From JB111 sp052093225 (GTDB lineage: Bacteria; Actinomycetota; Actinomycetes; Actinomycetales; Actinomycetaceae): a stretch of DNA of 64,000 nucleotides. This document shows, piece by piece, positions 9,962 to 18,962 of the stretch. Numbering within the stretch: position 1 is the first letter of the stretch; each line of letters starts with the position of its first letter. A program made the position numbers and the translations under genes. The notes below the pieces were generated by a model. It did no database searches, was not told the DNA's origin, and saw only the letters and a list, made by a program, of their open reading frames with translations. The stretch lies in contig JBQDDG010000006.1 of NCBI GenBank assembly GCA_052093225.1, positions 1 to 64,000 on the forward strand, given 5' to 3'.

Positions 9962-10738
9962 TCAGGCGGCCTGCGCTCCGTCGTCCGCCTGCCTGAGCTG
10001 GCCGTCGGAGATGCGCGCGACGGCGTCGACCCCGGTGAGCGTCGACTCGTCGTGGCTGACGAGCAGCGTCGCCGTGTCGAACTCGCGCGTGAGCCGCGTG
10101 ACGAGGTCGATGACCTGCATGCCGCGCTCGTGGTCGAGCGCCGACGTGGGCTCGTCGACCAGCATGACGTCCGGCCCGTTCATCAGGGCCCGGGCCACGT
10201 TGACCCGCTGCCGCTGACCGCCCGAGAGCTGGTGCGGGCGACGCCCGGTCTCCCGCTCCAGGCCGACCAGCTCGAGCAGCTCGAGCGCCCGCCCGCGCGC
10301 CTCCCGCACGGACTCGCCGCGCAGGTGGGCCGTGACGGTCAGCTGCTCGACGGCGGTGAGGCTGGCGAGGAGCTTCGGCTGCTGGAACACGATCCCGATG
10401 CGGGTGCGGCGCAGCTCGGCGCGCTCCGGCTCCGGGAGCACCTTCTCGCCGCCGGTGACCTCGACGCCGCCGACCACGACCCGGCCGGAGTCGGGCAGCG
10501 TGAGCGTCGCGGCGATCGCGAGGAGGCTGGACTTGCCGGACCCGGACGGGCCGAGGAGCGCCGTCGTCGTGCCCGGGGCGACCCGCAGCGAGACGTCGTC
10601 GACGGCGGTGAGCCGCCCGGCGCCGTCGGGGTAGCTGAGGGTGACGTGGTCGAGGAGGAGACCGCCGGTGGCGGGCGAGGCCGAGGCGGAGCGGGCGAGC
10701 GGGGCGTGCGTGGCGTGCGGGGCATTCGTGGAGGTCAT
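9962..10738 (-). CDS. ABC transporter ATP-binding protein (LolD/MacB type)
   Basis: 258-aa ATPase that powers the permease encoded just upstream. The first 28 residues are Ala/Ser/His-rich. Walker A is GPSGSGKSS, the signature LSGGQRQRVNVARALM, and Walker B MLVDEPTSALD followed by the H-loop SHDES. The start ATG at 10738 is 11 bp after the permease stop. These features place it in the FtsE/LolD/MacB group that works with single FtsX-type permeases, often in antimicrobial peptide or lipoprotein traffic. The stop lies 9 bp from the convergent ribF stop. The divergent two-component system at 12 kb is a likely regulator (inference). Confidence 0.93.
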   Translation of the reverse strand: MTSTNAPHATHAPLARSASASPATGGLLLDHVTLSYPDGAGRLTAVDDVSLRVAPGTTTALLGPSGSGKSSLLAIAATLTLPDSGRVVVGGVEVTGGEKVLPEPERAELRRTRIGIVFQQPKLLASLTAVEQLTVTAHLRGESVREARGRALELLELVGLERETGRRPHQLSGGQRQRVNVARALMNGPDVMLVDEPTSALDHERGMQVIDLVTRLTREFDTATLLVSHDESTLTGVDAVARISDGQLRQADDGAQAA

Positions 10739-10749
10739 GGCGGAACCTT

Positions 10750-11919
10750 TCAGCCGGCGTTGAGAGCGGTGTGGGGGTCGACGGAGGCGATGCGCCGCAG
10801 CGACAGGCCGGCGCCGAGGAGGCCGAGGACGATGAGCACGGCGATCGGCAGCACCGTGGTCGACAGCCCGAGCGAGATCGGCATGACGCCGGACAGCGCC
10901 CATCCGGTGAGGCTCGCGAGGCCGGAGCCGATGACGGTGCCGGCGGCGAGCACCACGGCGGCCTGGCCGAGCGCGTCGCGCAGCAGGTAGCCGGTCGAGG
11001 CGCCGAGCGCCTTGAGGACGGCGACGTCGTCGGAACGGCTGATCGTCCACACGGTGAAGAACGAGCCGACGACGAGTGCGGAGATCGCGTAGAGGAAGCC
11101 CTGCATCATGAGCAGGGAGGAGTTCTCGGACTGGTAGGAGCCGATCGCCGTGAGCGAGTCGGAGCGCTCGACGGTGGTGGTCCCGGCATCCGCGTCGATC
11201 GCGACCAGGTCGACGTCCCCGTCGGTCGTCAGCGTGACGACGGTGGCCACCATGTCGGCGCCTCCGGCGTCCCCGGAACCCTGCGCGCTGCCGGCCCCCC
11301 CGGAACCCTCGGCGTCGCCGGAACTCTGTGCGCCGTCGCCGGAACTCTGTGCGCCGCCGCCGGTGACGCCCACGGTCTGCCAGTCGGCGAGCGTCGCCCA
11401 GATGACGGGCGTGTGGGAGTAGCTGTCGTCGCGCTCGGAGATCCCGGCGACGGTCAGGGAGGTCCCCGCCACGGCAAGCTCGTCGCCGACCTGCGCGTCG
11501 AGGTCCTCGGCGGCGCCCTGGGACAGCCAGGTGCTGCCGTCGGCGAGGTCGACGTCGTCCGGCACGGCGGAGGCGTCCGTCTCGGCCCCGAGCACCGTGA
11601 CGGTCGCCGTCGTGTCGCCGATCGCGGAGCGGGTCGTCGCGATGCCGAGCGGCTCCGCGGCGGTCACGCCGTCGGCCTGCGCGAACGCCTCCCACTGCTC
11701 GGGCCGCACCTGCGAGGCGGTGAAGCTGAGATCGCCGTCCTCGGACCCGAACGCCAGATGGTCGGCCGGGAGGTCGGCGACGGCGGACGTGGACTCGCGC
11801 GCCAGGCCCGCCGTCAGGGCGGACAGGACGGTGACGAGGAAGGAGATGAGCGCGACGACGCCCGTCATCAGGGCGAAGCGGCCGGAGGCGAAGCGCAGAT
11901 CGCGCCAGGCGACGAACAT
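10750..11919 (-). CDS. FtsX-like ABC transporter permease
   Basis: 389-aa membrane protein with the FtsX/MacB layout: one N-terminal membrane helix (LMTGVVALISFLVTVLSAL), a large extracellular domain (about 45-265), then three helices (SALVVGSFFTVWTI, AAVVLAAGTVIGSG and LPIAVLIVLGLLGAGL). Start ATG 11919 (MFVAWRDLRF) follows a GAGGAG site; an in-frame ATG 60 bp upstream gives an unlikely charged leader. A Gly/Ser/Gln-rich insert (GAQSSGDGAQSSGD and onward, about 196-225) in the outer domain is encoded by short DNA repeats. It pairs with the downstream ATPase. The substrate is unknown. Confidence 0.9.
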   Translation of the reverse strand: MFVAWRDLRFASGRFALMTGVVALISFLVTVLSALTAGLARESTSAVADLPADHLAFGSEDGDLSFTASQVRPEQWEAFAQADGVTAAEPLGIATTRSAIGDTTATVTVLGAETDASAVPDDVDLADGSTWLSQGAAEDLDAQVGDELAVAGTSLTVAGISERDDSYSHTPVIWATLADWQTVGVTGGGAQSSGDGAQSSGDAEGSGGAGSAQGSGDAGGADMVATVVTLTTDGDVDLVAIDADAGTTTVERSDSLTAIGSYQSENSSLLMMQGFLYAISALVVGSFFTVWTISRSDDVAVLKALGASTGYLLRDALGQAAVVLAAGTVIGSGLASLTGWALSGVMPISLGLSTTVLPIAVLIVLGLLGAGLSLRRIASVDPHTALNAG

Positions 11920-12074
11920 GGGGTGACTCCTCGGGATCGGTGAGGCTCCAGCGTCCCGCCGAGCCCCCTGCCGCCACATCGGACGAGCGGGCTGGCGTTC
12001 GCGGCCGCGGGGTGCAGGCCGATCTCAACCATTCGGCCGATCCGCCGGGGGTCCGGGATCCGTACCCTGGGCCG

Positions 12075-13553
12075 GTGACCGCCCCGATCCACGCCGAGCC
12101 GGAGCGCCGACGCGCACCGTCGGGCGCCGGGCGCGCGGGGTCGCTCTCCAGGCACGGCGACGCCGAGCCTTGGAACGGCGACGCCGAACCCCGGTACGGC
12201 GACGCCGAACCCCGGTACGACGGCGTGGCTCCGCTCGCGCACCGGGCGGCGCGGCTCATGCAGCTCGGCTTCGACGTGCTTGCGCTCGGCCTGGCCGTCC
12301 TCGTCGTCTGGCGCGGGGGAGGCGCCTGGCCGTACGGGGCGGCCTTCGGCCTCGTCTACCTCGTCGGCCGCGCACTGCTCGGACCCGTCGTGCTCGGCAG
12401 CGATGCCCGCGGCACCCACGACGCCCGCGGCACGCACGACGCCGACGACGCCCGCGGTGCGCGCGATGCCCGCGGCACGCACCACGCCCACGACGCCCGC
12501 GGCACGCACGACGCCCACGGCGCCCGCGACAAGCACGTCGCCCGCGACCCGCGGCGCCGCCCCCGCCTGACGACGGCCTGGGCGGGCGCCCTCACCGTCC
12601 TCGCCCTCGCCGCGGGCGCCACCGGCACCGACGGGATCTGGCTCGCCTTCCCGGTCTTCCTCGTCCAGCTCCACGTGCTGCGCGCGGTCCCCGGCATCGT
12701 CGCGGTCGCTCTCACCACGATCGCTACCGTGGCTGTCGGCGCGACCCGCGACGGGCTCGGGATCGGCGCCGTGCTCGGCCCCACCCTCGGCGCCGCCGTC
12801 TGCATCGGCGTGGTCCTCGGCGTGCGCGCCGTCGTCACCGAGTCCGAGCAGCGCCGTCGCCTCTACGAGGAGCTCGTCGACGCGCGCCACGTCCTCGCCG
12901 AGCAGGACCGGGATGCCGCCGTCGCGGCCGAGCGCACCCGGCTCGCCCGCGAGATCCACGACACGCTCGCCCAGGGCCTCGCCTCCATCGAGCTCGTCCT
13001 GCGCGCCGCCGACGGCGAGATGGTCGGCGGCCGCACCGACGCCGCGCGCGAGCTCGTCGGTACCGCCCGCGCCGCGGCCCGGGACAACCTCGCCGAGGCG
13101 CGCGCCTTCGTCCGCGACCTCCCCTCGCCGCTGGTCGAGTCCGGTCTCGGCGGAGCCCTCACGCGGCTCGCGCAGCAGGCGGGTCGGGGCAACGCGCTCG
13201 AGGTCACCGTCGACGTCACGGGGGAGGCCCGCGCGCTCCCGAGCAACGTCGAGCAGACCCTGTGGCGGGTCGCGCAGCAGGCGCTCGCCAACGCCGTCGA
13301 GCACGCCGCGGCCTCCCGGGTGGCGCTCACCCTCGGCTACCTCGGGGACACGGTCACGCTCGACGTCGTCGACGACGGTGTCGGCCTCGCCCCGGGCGTC
13401 CGCGAGCGGCAGCGCGAGGACGTCGCCCCGGGGTCGGGTCGCGGCAACGGCCTGCCCGGGATGACGGACCGGGTGCGCGCCGTCGGCGGCACCCTCAGCC
13501 TCGAGTCGACGCCGGGGTCCGGCACCGCGGTCGCCGTGGCGGTGCCGCTGTGA
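12075..13553 (+). CDS. Sensor histidine kinase (NarL/HisKA_3 type) with His/Asp-rich loop
   Basis: 492-aa membrane kinase. GTG 12075 is chosen because TACCCT (12063-12068) sits 6 nt before it (leaderless pattern). The N-terminus has 21-bp repeats encoding YGDAEPR. Two helices follow (FDVLALGLAVLVVW; AAFGLVYLVGRALLG), then a loop of HDARGT-type repeats (about 112-158), more helices, and the HisKA_3 box with phospho-acceptor His295 in AREIHDTLAQG. The HATPase domain has ALANAVEHA, DVVDDGVGLAPG and GRGNGLPGM. The response regulator overlaps its stop. The divergent ABC transporter is the probable target. The His-rich loop might sense metal, but this is speculation. Confidence 0.92.
   Translation: MTAPIHAEPERRRAPSGAGRAGSLSRHGDAEPWNGDAEPRYGDAEPRYDGVAPLAHRAARLMQLGFDVLALGLAVLVVWRGGGAWPYGAAFGLVYLVGRALLGPVVLGSDARGTHDARGTHDADDARGARDARGTHHAHDARGTHDAHGARDKHVARDPRRRPRLTTAWAGALTVLALAAGATGTDGIWLAFPVFLVQLHVLRAVPGIVAVALTTIATVAVGATRDGLGIGAVLGPTLGAAVCIGVVLGVRAVVTESEQRRRLYEELVDARHVLAEQDRDAAVAAERTRLAREIHDTLAQGLASIELVLRAADGEMVGGRTDAARELVGTARAAARDNLAEARAFVRDLPSPLVESGLGGALTRLAQQAGRGNALEVTVDVTGEARALPSNVEQTLWRVAQQALANAVEHAAASRVALTLGYLGDTVTLDVVDDGVGLAPGVRERQREDVAPGSGRGNGLPGMTDRVRAVGGTLSLESTPGSGTAVAVAVPL
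12403..12549 (+). repeat. Degenerate repeat encoding a His/Asp/Arg-rich loop
   Basis: Variants of GACGCCCGCGGCACGCAC recur about nine times, encoding DARGTHDARGTHDADDARG-type sequence inside the membrane region of the sensor kinase. Units are multiples of 3, so the frame is kept. Confidence 0.9.
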
Positions 13554-14224
13554 GCGAGCCGGGGAGGACGGCCGGCCCGGTGAGCGACGGCGCGGACCCG
13601 CTGCGCGTCGTCATCGTCGACGACCACCCGATCGTCCGGGCCGGTCTACGGGCGGTGCTCTCGGCGTCGGACGGGATCGACGTCGTCGACGACCTCGCCG
13701 GGGGTGAGGACCTCCTCGCCGCGCTCGAGGACGGGGCCGAGGTCGACGTCGTGCTCATGGACCTACAGCTCGGCGAGGGCCGGCTCGACGGCGTCGCGAC
13801 CACCCGGCGGGTCGGCGACCGCGGCGGGCCCCCGGTGCTCGTCGTCACCACCTACGACACGGAGTCGGACGTGCTCGCCGCGCTGGACGCCGGCGCCATC
13901 GGCTACCTCCTCAAGGACGCGCCCACCGAGGAGCTCGTCGCCGCGGTGCGGGCCGCCGCCGAGCGCAGGACCACGCTCCACCCCGCGGTCCAGCAGCGGC
14001 TCGTGGGACGCATGCGCTCGCCCGACACCGCGCTGACGCCCCGCGAGGTCGACGTCGTCCACGCGCTCGCCCGCGGTGACTCCAACGACGAGATCGCCGC
14101 CGCCCTGTTCCTCTCCCGCGCCACGGTGAAGACCCACCTCACGCACATCTACGCCAAGCTCGGCGTCGACTCGAGGACCGGAGCTGTGGCGAAGGCCCGG
14201 TCCCGGGGCATCCTGCGGAGCTGA
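13550..14224 (+). CDS. NarL/FixJ-family response regulator
   Basis: 224-aa DNA-binding regulator. Its GTG start overlaps the kinase stop (GTGA), so the pair is co-translated. The receiver domain has the acidic pair VIVDDHP, the phospho-acceptor Asp71 in VLMDLQLG, the Thr switch VVTTYDT and Lys in YLLKDAP. The C-terminal LuxR helix-turn-helix runs LTPREVDVVHALARG to HIYAKLGV. It lies about 100 bp upstream of rpsO on the same strand and may read toward it. Targets are unknown; the divergent FtsX-type ABC operon is the natural candidate. Confidence 0.94.
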   Translation: MSEPGRTAGPVSDGADPLRVVIVDDHPIVRAGLRAVLSASDGIDVVDDLAGGEDLLAALEDGAEVDVVLMDLQLGEGRLDGVATTRRVGDRGGPPVLVVTTYDTESDVLAALDAGAIGYLLKDAPTEELVAAVRAAAERRTTLHPAVQQRLVGRMRSPDTALTPREVDVVHALARGDSNDEIAAALFLSRATVKTHLTHIYAKLGVDSRTGAVAKARSRGILRS

Positions 14225-14327
14225 CCCGACCTGATACGATGGTCGCTGCCGTCAAGCCGGCCACGGACGCGTCATGCCCGGGAGAACATGCCCCGGAGCT
14301 CCGTGCAACGACCCGAACTGGAGATAC
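14225..14327 (+). promoter_or_regulatory. rpsO promoter and leader
   Basis: TACGAT at 14235-14240 is a good -10, so the leader would be about 80 nt. It contains inverted segments around CATGCCCGGGAG and CATGCCCCGGAG (14274-14300), which could form alternative hairpins. S15 leaders are autoregulated in several phyla; that is inferred here, not shown. GGAG at 14320-14323 precedes the ATG. Confidence 0.5.
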
Positions 14328-14597
14328 ATGGCCCTCTCGAAGGACGTCAAGCAGCAGATCATCGCCGAGTACGCGACCCATGAGGGCGACACCGGTTCCC
14401 CCGAGGTCCAGGTCGCGATGCTCTCGCGCCGCATCAAGGACCTCACCGAGCACTTCAAGGGCCACAAGCACGACCACCACTCGCGCCGTGGCCTCATGCT
14501 CCTCATCGGCCAGCGCAAGCGCCTGCTCGGCTATCTCGCCGCGGAGGACATCGAGCGCTACCGTTCACTCATCGCGCGTCTCGGCCTGCGCCGCTGA
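14328..14597 (+). CDS. rpsO: 30S ribosomal protein S15
   Basis: 89 aa, the standard S15 length, binding 16S rRNA early in assembly of the 30S platform. Typical residues include MALSKDVKQQIIAEYATHEG, DTGSPEVQVAMLSRRI, the rRNA-binding HKHDHHSRRGL and IGQRKRLLGYL. It has its own promoter and ribosome site and ends in a strong hairpin. pnp follows, as in most bacteria. Function is certain. Confidence 0.99.
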   Translation: MALSKDVKQQIIAEYATHEGDTGSPEVQVAMLSRRIKDLTEHFKGHKHDHHSRRGLMLLIGQRKRLLGYLAAEDIERYRSLIARLGLRR

Positions 14598-14606
14598 CGT
14601 CGTGAC

Positions 14607-14637
14607 CGGCCCCGGCCCCCACTGGGGGCCGGGGCCG
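14607..14637 (+). terminator. Strong rpsO terminator hairpin
   Basis: A perfect 14-bp all-GC stem (14607-14620 CGGCCCCGGCCCCC with 14624-14637) has a 3-nt ACT loop, 10 nt after the rpsO stop. There is no U-tract. The 147 bp from here to pnp hold no gene and presumably contain the pnp promoter and leader. Confidence 0.85.
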
Positions 14638-14784
14638 ATCTGCGAGACAACACCACACACCGCCGCTCCGGGCTGATCGTCCGGTCCTCGGTAGTGGCCT
14701 CCGGAAGCGCGGGACGCGCCGTCCGTGGGCCTCGATCGATGACCGTCGGGAGCCTTCGCGGCACGTACCAAGAAGGAGGGCCCC

Positions 14785-17148
14785 ATGGAGGGACCTGAGA
14801 TCACCGCGGCCGAGGCCGTCATCGACAACGGGCGCTTCGGCACCCGCACCGTCCGCTTCGAGACCGGACGCCTGGCCCGCCAGGCCGCCGGCTCCGCCGT
14901 CGCCTACCTCGACGAGGAGACGATGGTGCTGTCCGCCACGACGGCGGGCAAGCACCCGAAGGACCACTTCGACTTCTTCCCGCTCACCGTCGACATCGAG
15001 GAGCGCCAGTACGCCGCCGGCAAGATCCCCGGCGCGTTCTTCCGCCGCGAGGGCCGCCCCTCGACGGACGCGATCCTCGCCTGCCGGCTCATCGACCGCC
15101 CGCTGCGCCCCTCGTTCGTCAAGGGCCTGCGCAACGAGATCCAGGTCGTCGGCACCATCTTCTCCGTCCACCCGGACGACGCCTACGACGTCGTCGCGAT
15201 GAACGCGGCGTCAATGTCCACCCAGATCGCCGGCCTGCCGTTCTCCGGCCCGATCGGCTCGGTGCGCATCGCGCTCGTCGACGGCCAGTGGATCGCCTTC
15301 CCGCGCTACTCCGAGCTCGAGCGCGCGGTCTTCTCGATGGTCGTCGCCGGCCGTCAGGTCGAGACGAAGGACGGCGCCGACATCGCCGTCATGATGGTCG
15401 AGGCCGAGGCCTCCGACAACGTCTTCGAGCTCATCGCGGGCGGCGCCCAGAAGCCGACCGAGGAGGTCGTGGCCGAGGGTCTCGAGGCCGCCAAGGGCTT
15501 CATCGGTGCCCTCTGCGACGCCCAGGCCCAGCTCGCCGCCACGACGTCCAAGCCGACCGGCGACTTCCCACTCTTCCCGGACTACGCCGACGACGCCTAC
15601 TCGGCCGTCGAGTCGCACGTCCTCGCCGACGTCGAGCAGTCCGTGACGATCGCCGGCAAGGCGGAGCGCGAGGCGCGCCAGGAGGAGATCCGGCACTCGA
15701 TGCTCGAGGCGCTCGCCGAGCAGTTCGAGGGGCGCGAGAAGGAGCTCTCGGCCGCGTACCGCTCGGTCACCAAGGCGGTCGTGCGCAAGCGCGTGCTCAC
15801 CGACGGTGTCCGCATGGACGGCCGTGGGCTCAAGGACATCCGCACGATCTCGGCCGAGGTCGAGGTCCTGCCCCGCGTCCACGGCTCGGCGCTGTTCGAG
15901 CGCGGCGAGACCCAGATCCTCGGGGTCACCACGCTCAACATGCTGAAGATGGAGCAGCAGATCGACTCGCTGTCACCCGTCACCAAGAAGCGCTACATGC
16001 ACCACTACAACTTCCCGCCCTACACCACGGGTGAGACGGGTCGCGTCGGTTCGCCGAAGCGTCGCGAGATCGGGCACGGCGCCCTCGCCGAGCGTGCCCT
16101 CGTCCCGGTCCTGCCGAGCCGCACCGAGTTCCCCTACGCGATCCGTCAGGTCTCCGAGGCGCTCGGCTCCAACGGCTCGACGTCGATGGGCTCGGTCTGC
16201 GCCTCCACGCTGGCCATGCTCAACGCGGGTGTGCCGCTGCGCGCACCGGTCGCCGGTATCGCCATGGGCCTCATGTCCGACGAGGTCGACGGCGAGACCC
16301 GCTACGCGGCGCTCACCGACATCCTCGGCGCCGAGGACGCCTACGGCGACATGGACTTCAAGGTCGCCGGCACGCGCGAGTTCGTCACGGCCATCCAGCT
16401 CGACACCAAGCTCGACGGCCTCCCGGCCTCGGTGCTCGGCGGCGCGCTCACGCAGGCCCGCAACGCGCGCCTGCACATCCTCGACATCATGAACGAGGCG
16501 ATCGACGCCCCGGACGAGATGGCCCCGACGGCGCCGCGCATCATCACGGTGCAGGTCCCGGTGGACAAGATCGGCGAGGTCATCGGCCCGAAGGGCAAGA
16601 TGATCAACCAGATCCAGGAGGACACCGGCGCGGACATCTCGATCGAGGACGACGGCACCGTGTTCATCGGTGCGGTCGACGGCCCGTCCGCCGAGGCGGC
16701 GCGTCAGGCCATCAACTCGATCGCCAACCCGCAGATGCCGGAGGTCGGTGAGCGCTTCGTCGGCACGGTCGTCAAGACCACGTCGTTCGGCGCGTTCGTC
16801 TCCCTCACGCCCGGTAAGGACGGCCTGCTGCACATCTCGCAGGTCAAGCGCCTCGTCGGCGGTAAGCGGATCGACTCCGTCGAGGAGGTCCTGCAGGTCG
16901 GCGCGAAGGTCCAGGTCGAGCTCGCCGAGATCGACCCGCGCGGCAAGCTCTCGCTGCACGCCGTGGTCGAGGGCGACGAGGGTGGCCAGGCCGCAGGTGA
17001 CGGCGAGGCCGACAAGGGCGGCGCGCAGAGCGAGGACGGGGGCGGTAACGAGAAGCCGGCCCGTCGCGAGCGCGCACCCCGTGAGCGTCGTCAGCGCACC
17101 CGCACCAGCAACGAGGGCGACAACGGTTCGGACAGCTCCGACGCCTGA
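14785..17148 (+). CDS. pnp: Polyribonucleotide nucleotidyltransferase (PNPase)
   Basis: Phosphorolytic 3'-5' exoribonuclease; in actinobacteria it also adds 3' tails to RNA. AAGGAGG (14773-14779) sets the ATG. The 787-aa product has two RNase PH domains (about 15-220 and 325-545; FFRREGRPSTDAILACRLID in the first, the SNGSTSMGSVCAS active site in the second), an all-helical linker, a KH domain with IGEVIGPKGKMINQIQ (about 591-650) and an S1 domain with FVGTVVKTTSFGAFVSL (about 655-725). A Gly/Glu/Arg-rich tail, common in actinobacterial PNPase, ends the protein. It is followed by an M16 peptidase, as usual. Confidence 0.98.
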   Translation: MEGPEITAAEAVIDNGRFGTRTVRFETGRLARQAAGSAVAYLDEETMVLSATTAGKHPKDHFDFFPLTVDIEERQYAAGKIPGAFFRREGRPSTDAILACRLIDRPLRPSFVKGLRNEIQVVGTIFSVHPDDAYDVVAMNAASMSTQIAGLPFSGPIGSVRIALVDGQWIAFPRYSELERAVFSMVVAGRQVETKDGADIAVMMVEAEASDNVFELIAGGAQKPTEEVVAEGLEAAKGFIGALCDAQAQLAATTSKPTGDFPLFPDYADDAYSAVESHVLADVEQSVTIAGKAEREARQEEIRHSMLEALAEQFEGREKELSAAYRSVTKAVVRKRVLTDGVRMDGRGLKDIRTISAEVEVLPRVHGSALFERGETQILGVTTLNMLKMEQQIDSLSPVTKKRYMHHYNFPPYTTGETGRVGSPKRREIGHGALAERALVPVLPSRTEFPYAIRQVSEALGSNGSTSMGSVCASTLAMLNAGVPLRAPVAGIAMGLMSDEVDGETRYAALTDILGAEDAYGDMDFKVAGTREFVTAIQLDTKLDGLPASVLGGALTQARNARLHILDIMNEAIDAPDEMAPTAPRIITVQVPVDKIGEVIGPKGKMINQIQEDTGADISIEDDGTVFIGAVDGPSAEAARQAINSIANPQMPEVGERFVGTVVKTTSFGAFVSLTPGKDGLLHISQVKRLVGGKRIDSVEEVLQVGAKVQVELAEIDPRGKLSLHAVVEGDEGGQAAGDGEADKGGAQSEDGGGNEKPARRERAPRERRQRTRTSNEGDNGSDSSDA

Positions 17149-17160
17149 TCGCCCCATGAC

Positions 17161-17183
17161 GTCAGGACGCGTTCCCTCCTGAC
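17161..17183 (+). terminator. Hairpin after pnp
   Basis: GTCAGGA (17161-17167) pairs with TCCTGAC (17177-17183) around a 9-nt loop, 12 nt behind the pnp stop. It lies 11 bp before the second assembly gap, so further structure may be hidden. Confidence 0.5.
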
Positions 17184-17194
17184 ACACCGACCCC

Positions 17195-17294
17195 NNNNNN
17201 NNNNNNNNNNNNNNNNNNNNNNNNNNNNNNNNNNNNNNNNNNNNNNNNNNNNNNNNNNNNNNNNNNNNNNNNNNNNNNNNNNNNNNNNNNNNNN
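17195..17294. other. Assembly gap (100 N)
   Basis: Exactly 100 N between pnp and the M16 peptidase gene, flanked by C-runs on both sides. The real length is unknown, and a small gene or repeat could be missing. Confidence 0.99.
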
Positions 17295-17315
17295 CCCCCG
17301 TCGTCGTTCCCGACC

Positions 17316-17321
17316 TACTAT
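17316..17321 (+). promoter_or_regulatory. -10 element of the M16 peptidase gene
   Basis: TACTAT lies 6 nt before ATG 17328, predicting transcription from the start codon itself. The -35 region falls at the edge of the N gap. Confidence 0.65.
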
Positions 17322-17327
17322 GGATCG

Positions 17328-18830
17328 ATGCCCGTAGACCCCCGCCACCCCGGCGCCCCGCGCGCCGCGGAGAGCCCCGAGACCCGCCCCTCCGGTCCGC
17401 GCAGGACCGCACCCCGCGCCACGACCGCGTCCCCCTCCACCGGGACGCGACCCCTCGTCGTCGCCCCCGCCGGAGCACCCGGCACCGAGCTGTCCTGGGA
17501 CACCGGCGGCACGCTCGCCCGCCGCTCGGTCCTGCCCGGCGGCGTCCGCGTCCTCACCGAGCAGGTGCCCGGCCAGCGTTCGGTGGCGCTCGGCGCGTGG
17601 ATCGCCGTCGGGGCCCGTGACGAGTCCGGGGGACACTTCGGCTCGACCCACGTGCTCGAGCACCTGCTGTTCAAGGGGACCGAGCGAAGGGGCGCGTTCG
17701 AGATCGCCGAGGCCTTCGACGCCGTCGGCGGCGAGTCCAACGCGGTGACCGGGCAGGAGTCGACCTGTTACCACGCGCGGGTGCTGGACACGGACGCCCC
17801 GCTCGCGCTCGACGTCATCACCGACATGGTCACGTCCGCGACCCTGGACCCCGCCGAGATGGAGAACGAGCGCGGCGTCATCCTCGACGAGCTCGCCGCC
17901 GCCGAGGACGACGCGCAGGAGGTCGCCCACGAGCGGTTCGCCACCGCCGTCCTCGGGAACCACCCCCTCGGTCGGCCCGTCGGCGGCACCCCGGAGTCCG
18001 TGCGGGCGCTGTCCCGCGACGTCGTGGCCGAGCACTACCGGTCCTACTACCGCCCCGACGAGCTCGTGCTCACCGCTGCCGGCTCGCTCGATCACGACGA
18101 GCTGTGCGAGCGGCTCACCGACCTCCTTGCCGGCGGCGGGTGGGAGCTCGACGAGTCCGCCGCGCCGTCGCCGCGCCGCAGCGCGCTCGACCCCACCAGG
18201 GGGCGGACCGTCGACGCGTCCGGGACCGTGTCGGCCGAGGGCGCGGAGGCGTCGCGTGCGATCACCGTGGTGCGGCCCACGGAGCAGGCTCACGTCGTCA
18301 TCGGTGCGCCCGCCCTGCGCGCGGGCGACCCGCGGAAGTGGGCGCTCGCGCTCGCGACGACGATCCTCGGCGGCGGCATGAGCTCGCGGCTGTTCCAGGA
18401 GGTCCGCGAGCGGCGCGGGCTCGCCTACAGCACGTACGCGTGGTCGACGTCCTACGCGGAGGCCGGGTACGCGGGCCTGTACGCGGGCTGCGCGCCCGAG
18501 GCGGTGCCGGAGGTCGCCGGCCTGCTCGCCGGCACCCTCGCGGACCTCGCCGGGGACGGACCGACCGAGGCCGAGCTCACGCGCGCCAAGGGGCAGCTCC
18601 GCGGCGGGATCGTCCTGGGGCTCGAGGACAACGGCTCGCGGATGTCGAGGCTCGGCGGCGCCGAGATCGTGCGCGGCGAGCTGACGTCGATCGAGGCGAC
18701 GATCGACCTCATCGACGCCGTCACCGCGCAGGAGATCGCCGACATGTGCGCGTTCATCGCCGCCGGCGACCGCGCCGCCGCCGTCGTGGGGCCGGTCGCA
18801 CCGGACGCGGCCGACGGCCTGCTGGGGTAG
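17328..18830 (+). CDS. M16-family zinc peptidase (PepR type)
   Basis: 500-aa cytoplasmic insulinase-type metallopeptidase. After a disordered Pro/Arg/Ala-rich stretch (1-55), the domain carries the inverted zinc motif HXXEH as STHVLEHLLFKGT (about 105-117) and the distal Glu in ENERGVILDELAAAEDD (about 178-194). The second half holds RGLAYSTYAWS and the non-catalytic partner fold. Location right behind pnp is conserved in Gram-positive bacteria. Its natural substrate is unknown. The leaderless-type -10 fixes the ATG. The active-site residues look intact. Confidence 0.93.
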   Translation: MPVDPRHPGAPRAAESPETRPSGPRRTAPRATTASPSTGTRPLVVAPAGAPGTELSWDTGGTLARRSVLPGGVRVLTEQVPGQRSVALGAWIAVGARDESGGHFGSTHVLEHLLFKGTERRGAFEIAEAFDAVGGESNAVTGQESTCYHARVLDTDAPLALDVITDMVTSATLDPAEMENERGVILDELAAAEDDAQEVAHERFATAVLGNHPLGRPVGGTPESVRALSRDVVAEHYRSYYRPDELVLTAAGSLDHDELCERLTDLLAGGGWELDESAAPSPRRSALDPTRGRTVDASGTVSAEGAEASRAITVVRPTEQAHVVIGAPALRAGDPRKWALALATTILGGGMSSRLFQEVRERRGLAYSTYAWSTSYAEAGYAGLYAGCAPEAVPEVAGLLAGTLADLAGDGPTEAELTRAKGQLRGGIVLGLEDNGSRMSRLGGAEIVRGELTSIEATIDLIDAVTAQEIADMCAFIAAGDRAAAVVGPVAPDAADGLLG

Positions 18831-18870
18831 ACGGGCACCGCCGGGGCGCCCGCGGTCCGCATGGTGGCAC

Positions 18871-18892
18871 GCCCGCCGTCGGGCCGGCGGGC
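18871..18892 (+). terminator. Hairpin after M16 peptidase
   Basis: GCCCGCCG (18871-18878) pairs perfectly with CGGCGGGC (18885-18892), with a 6-nt loop, 40 nt behind the stop and before the OsmC gene. Confidence 0.6.
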
Positions 18893-18962
18893 GATCAGGA
18901 CGTCTCGCGAGAGTGGGGAGCAGCCGGGCACGACTGCCCGGGACACGACCACAGGAGACGAC

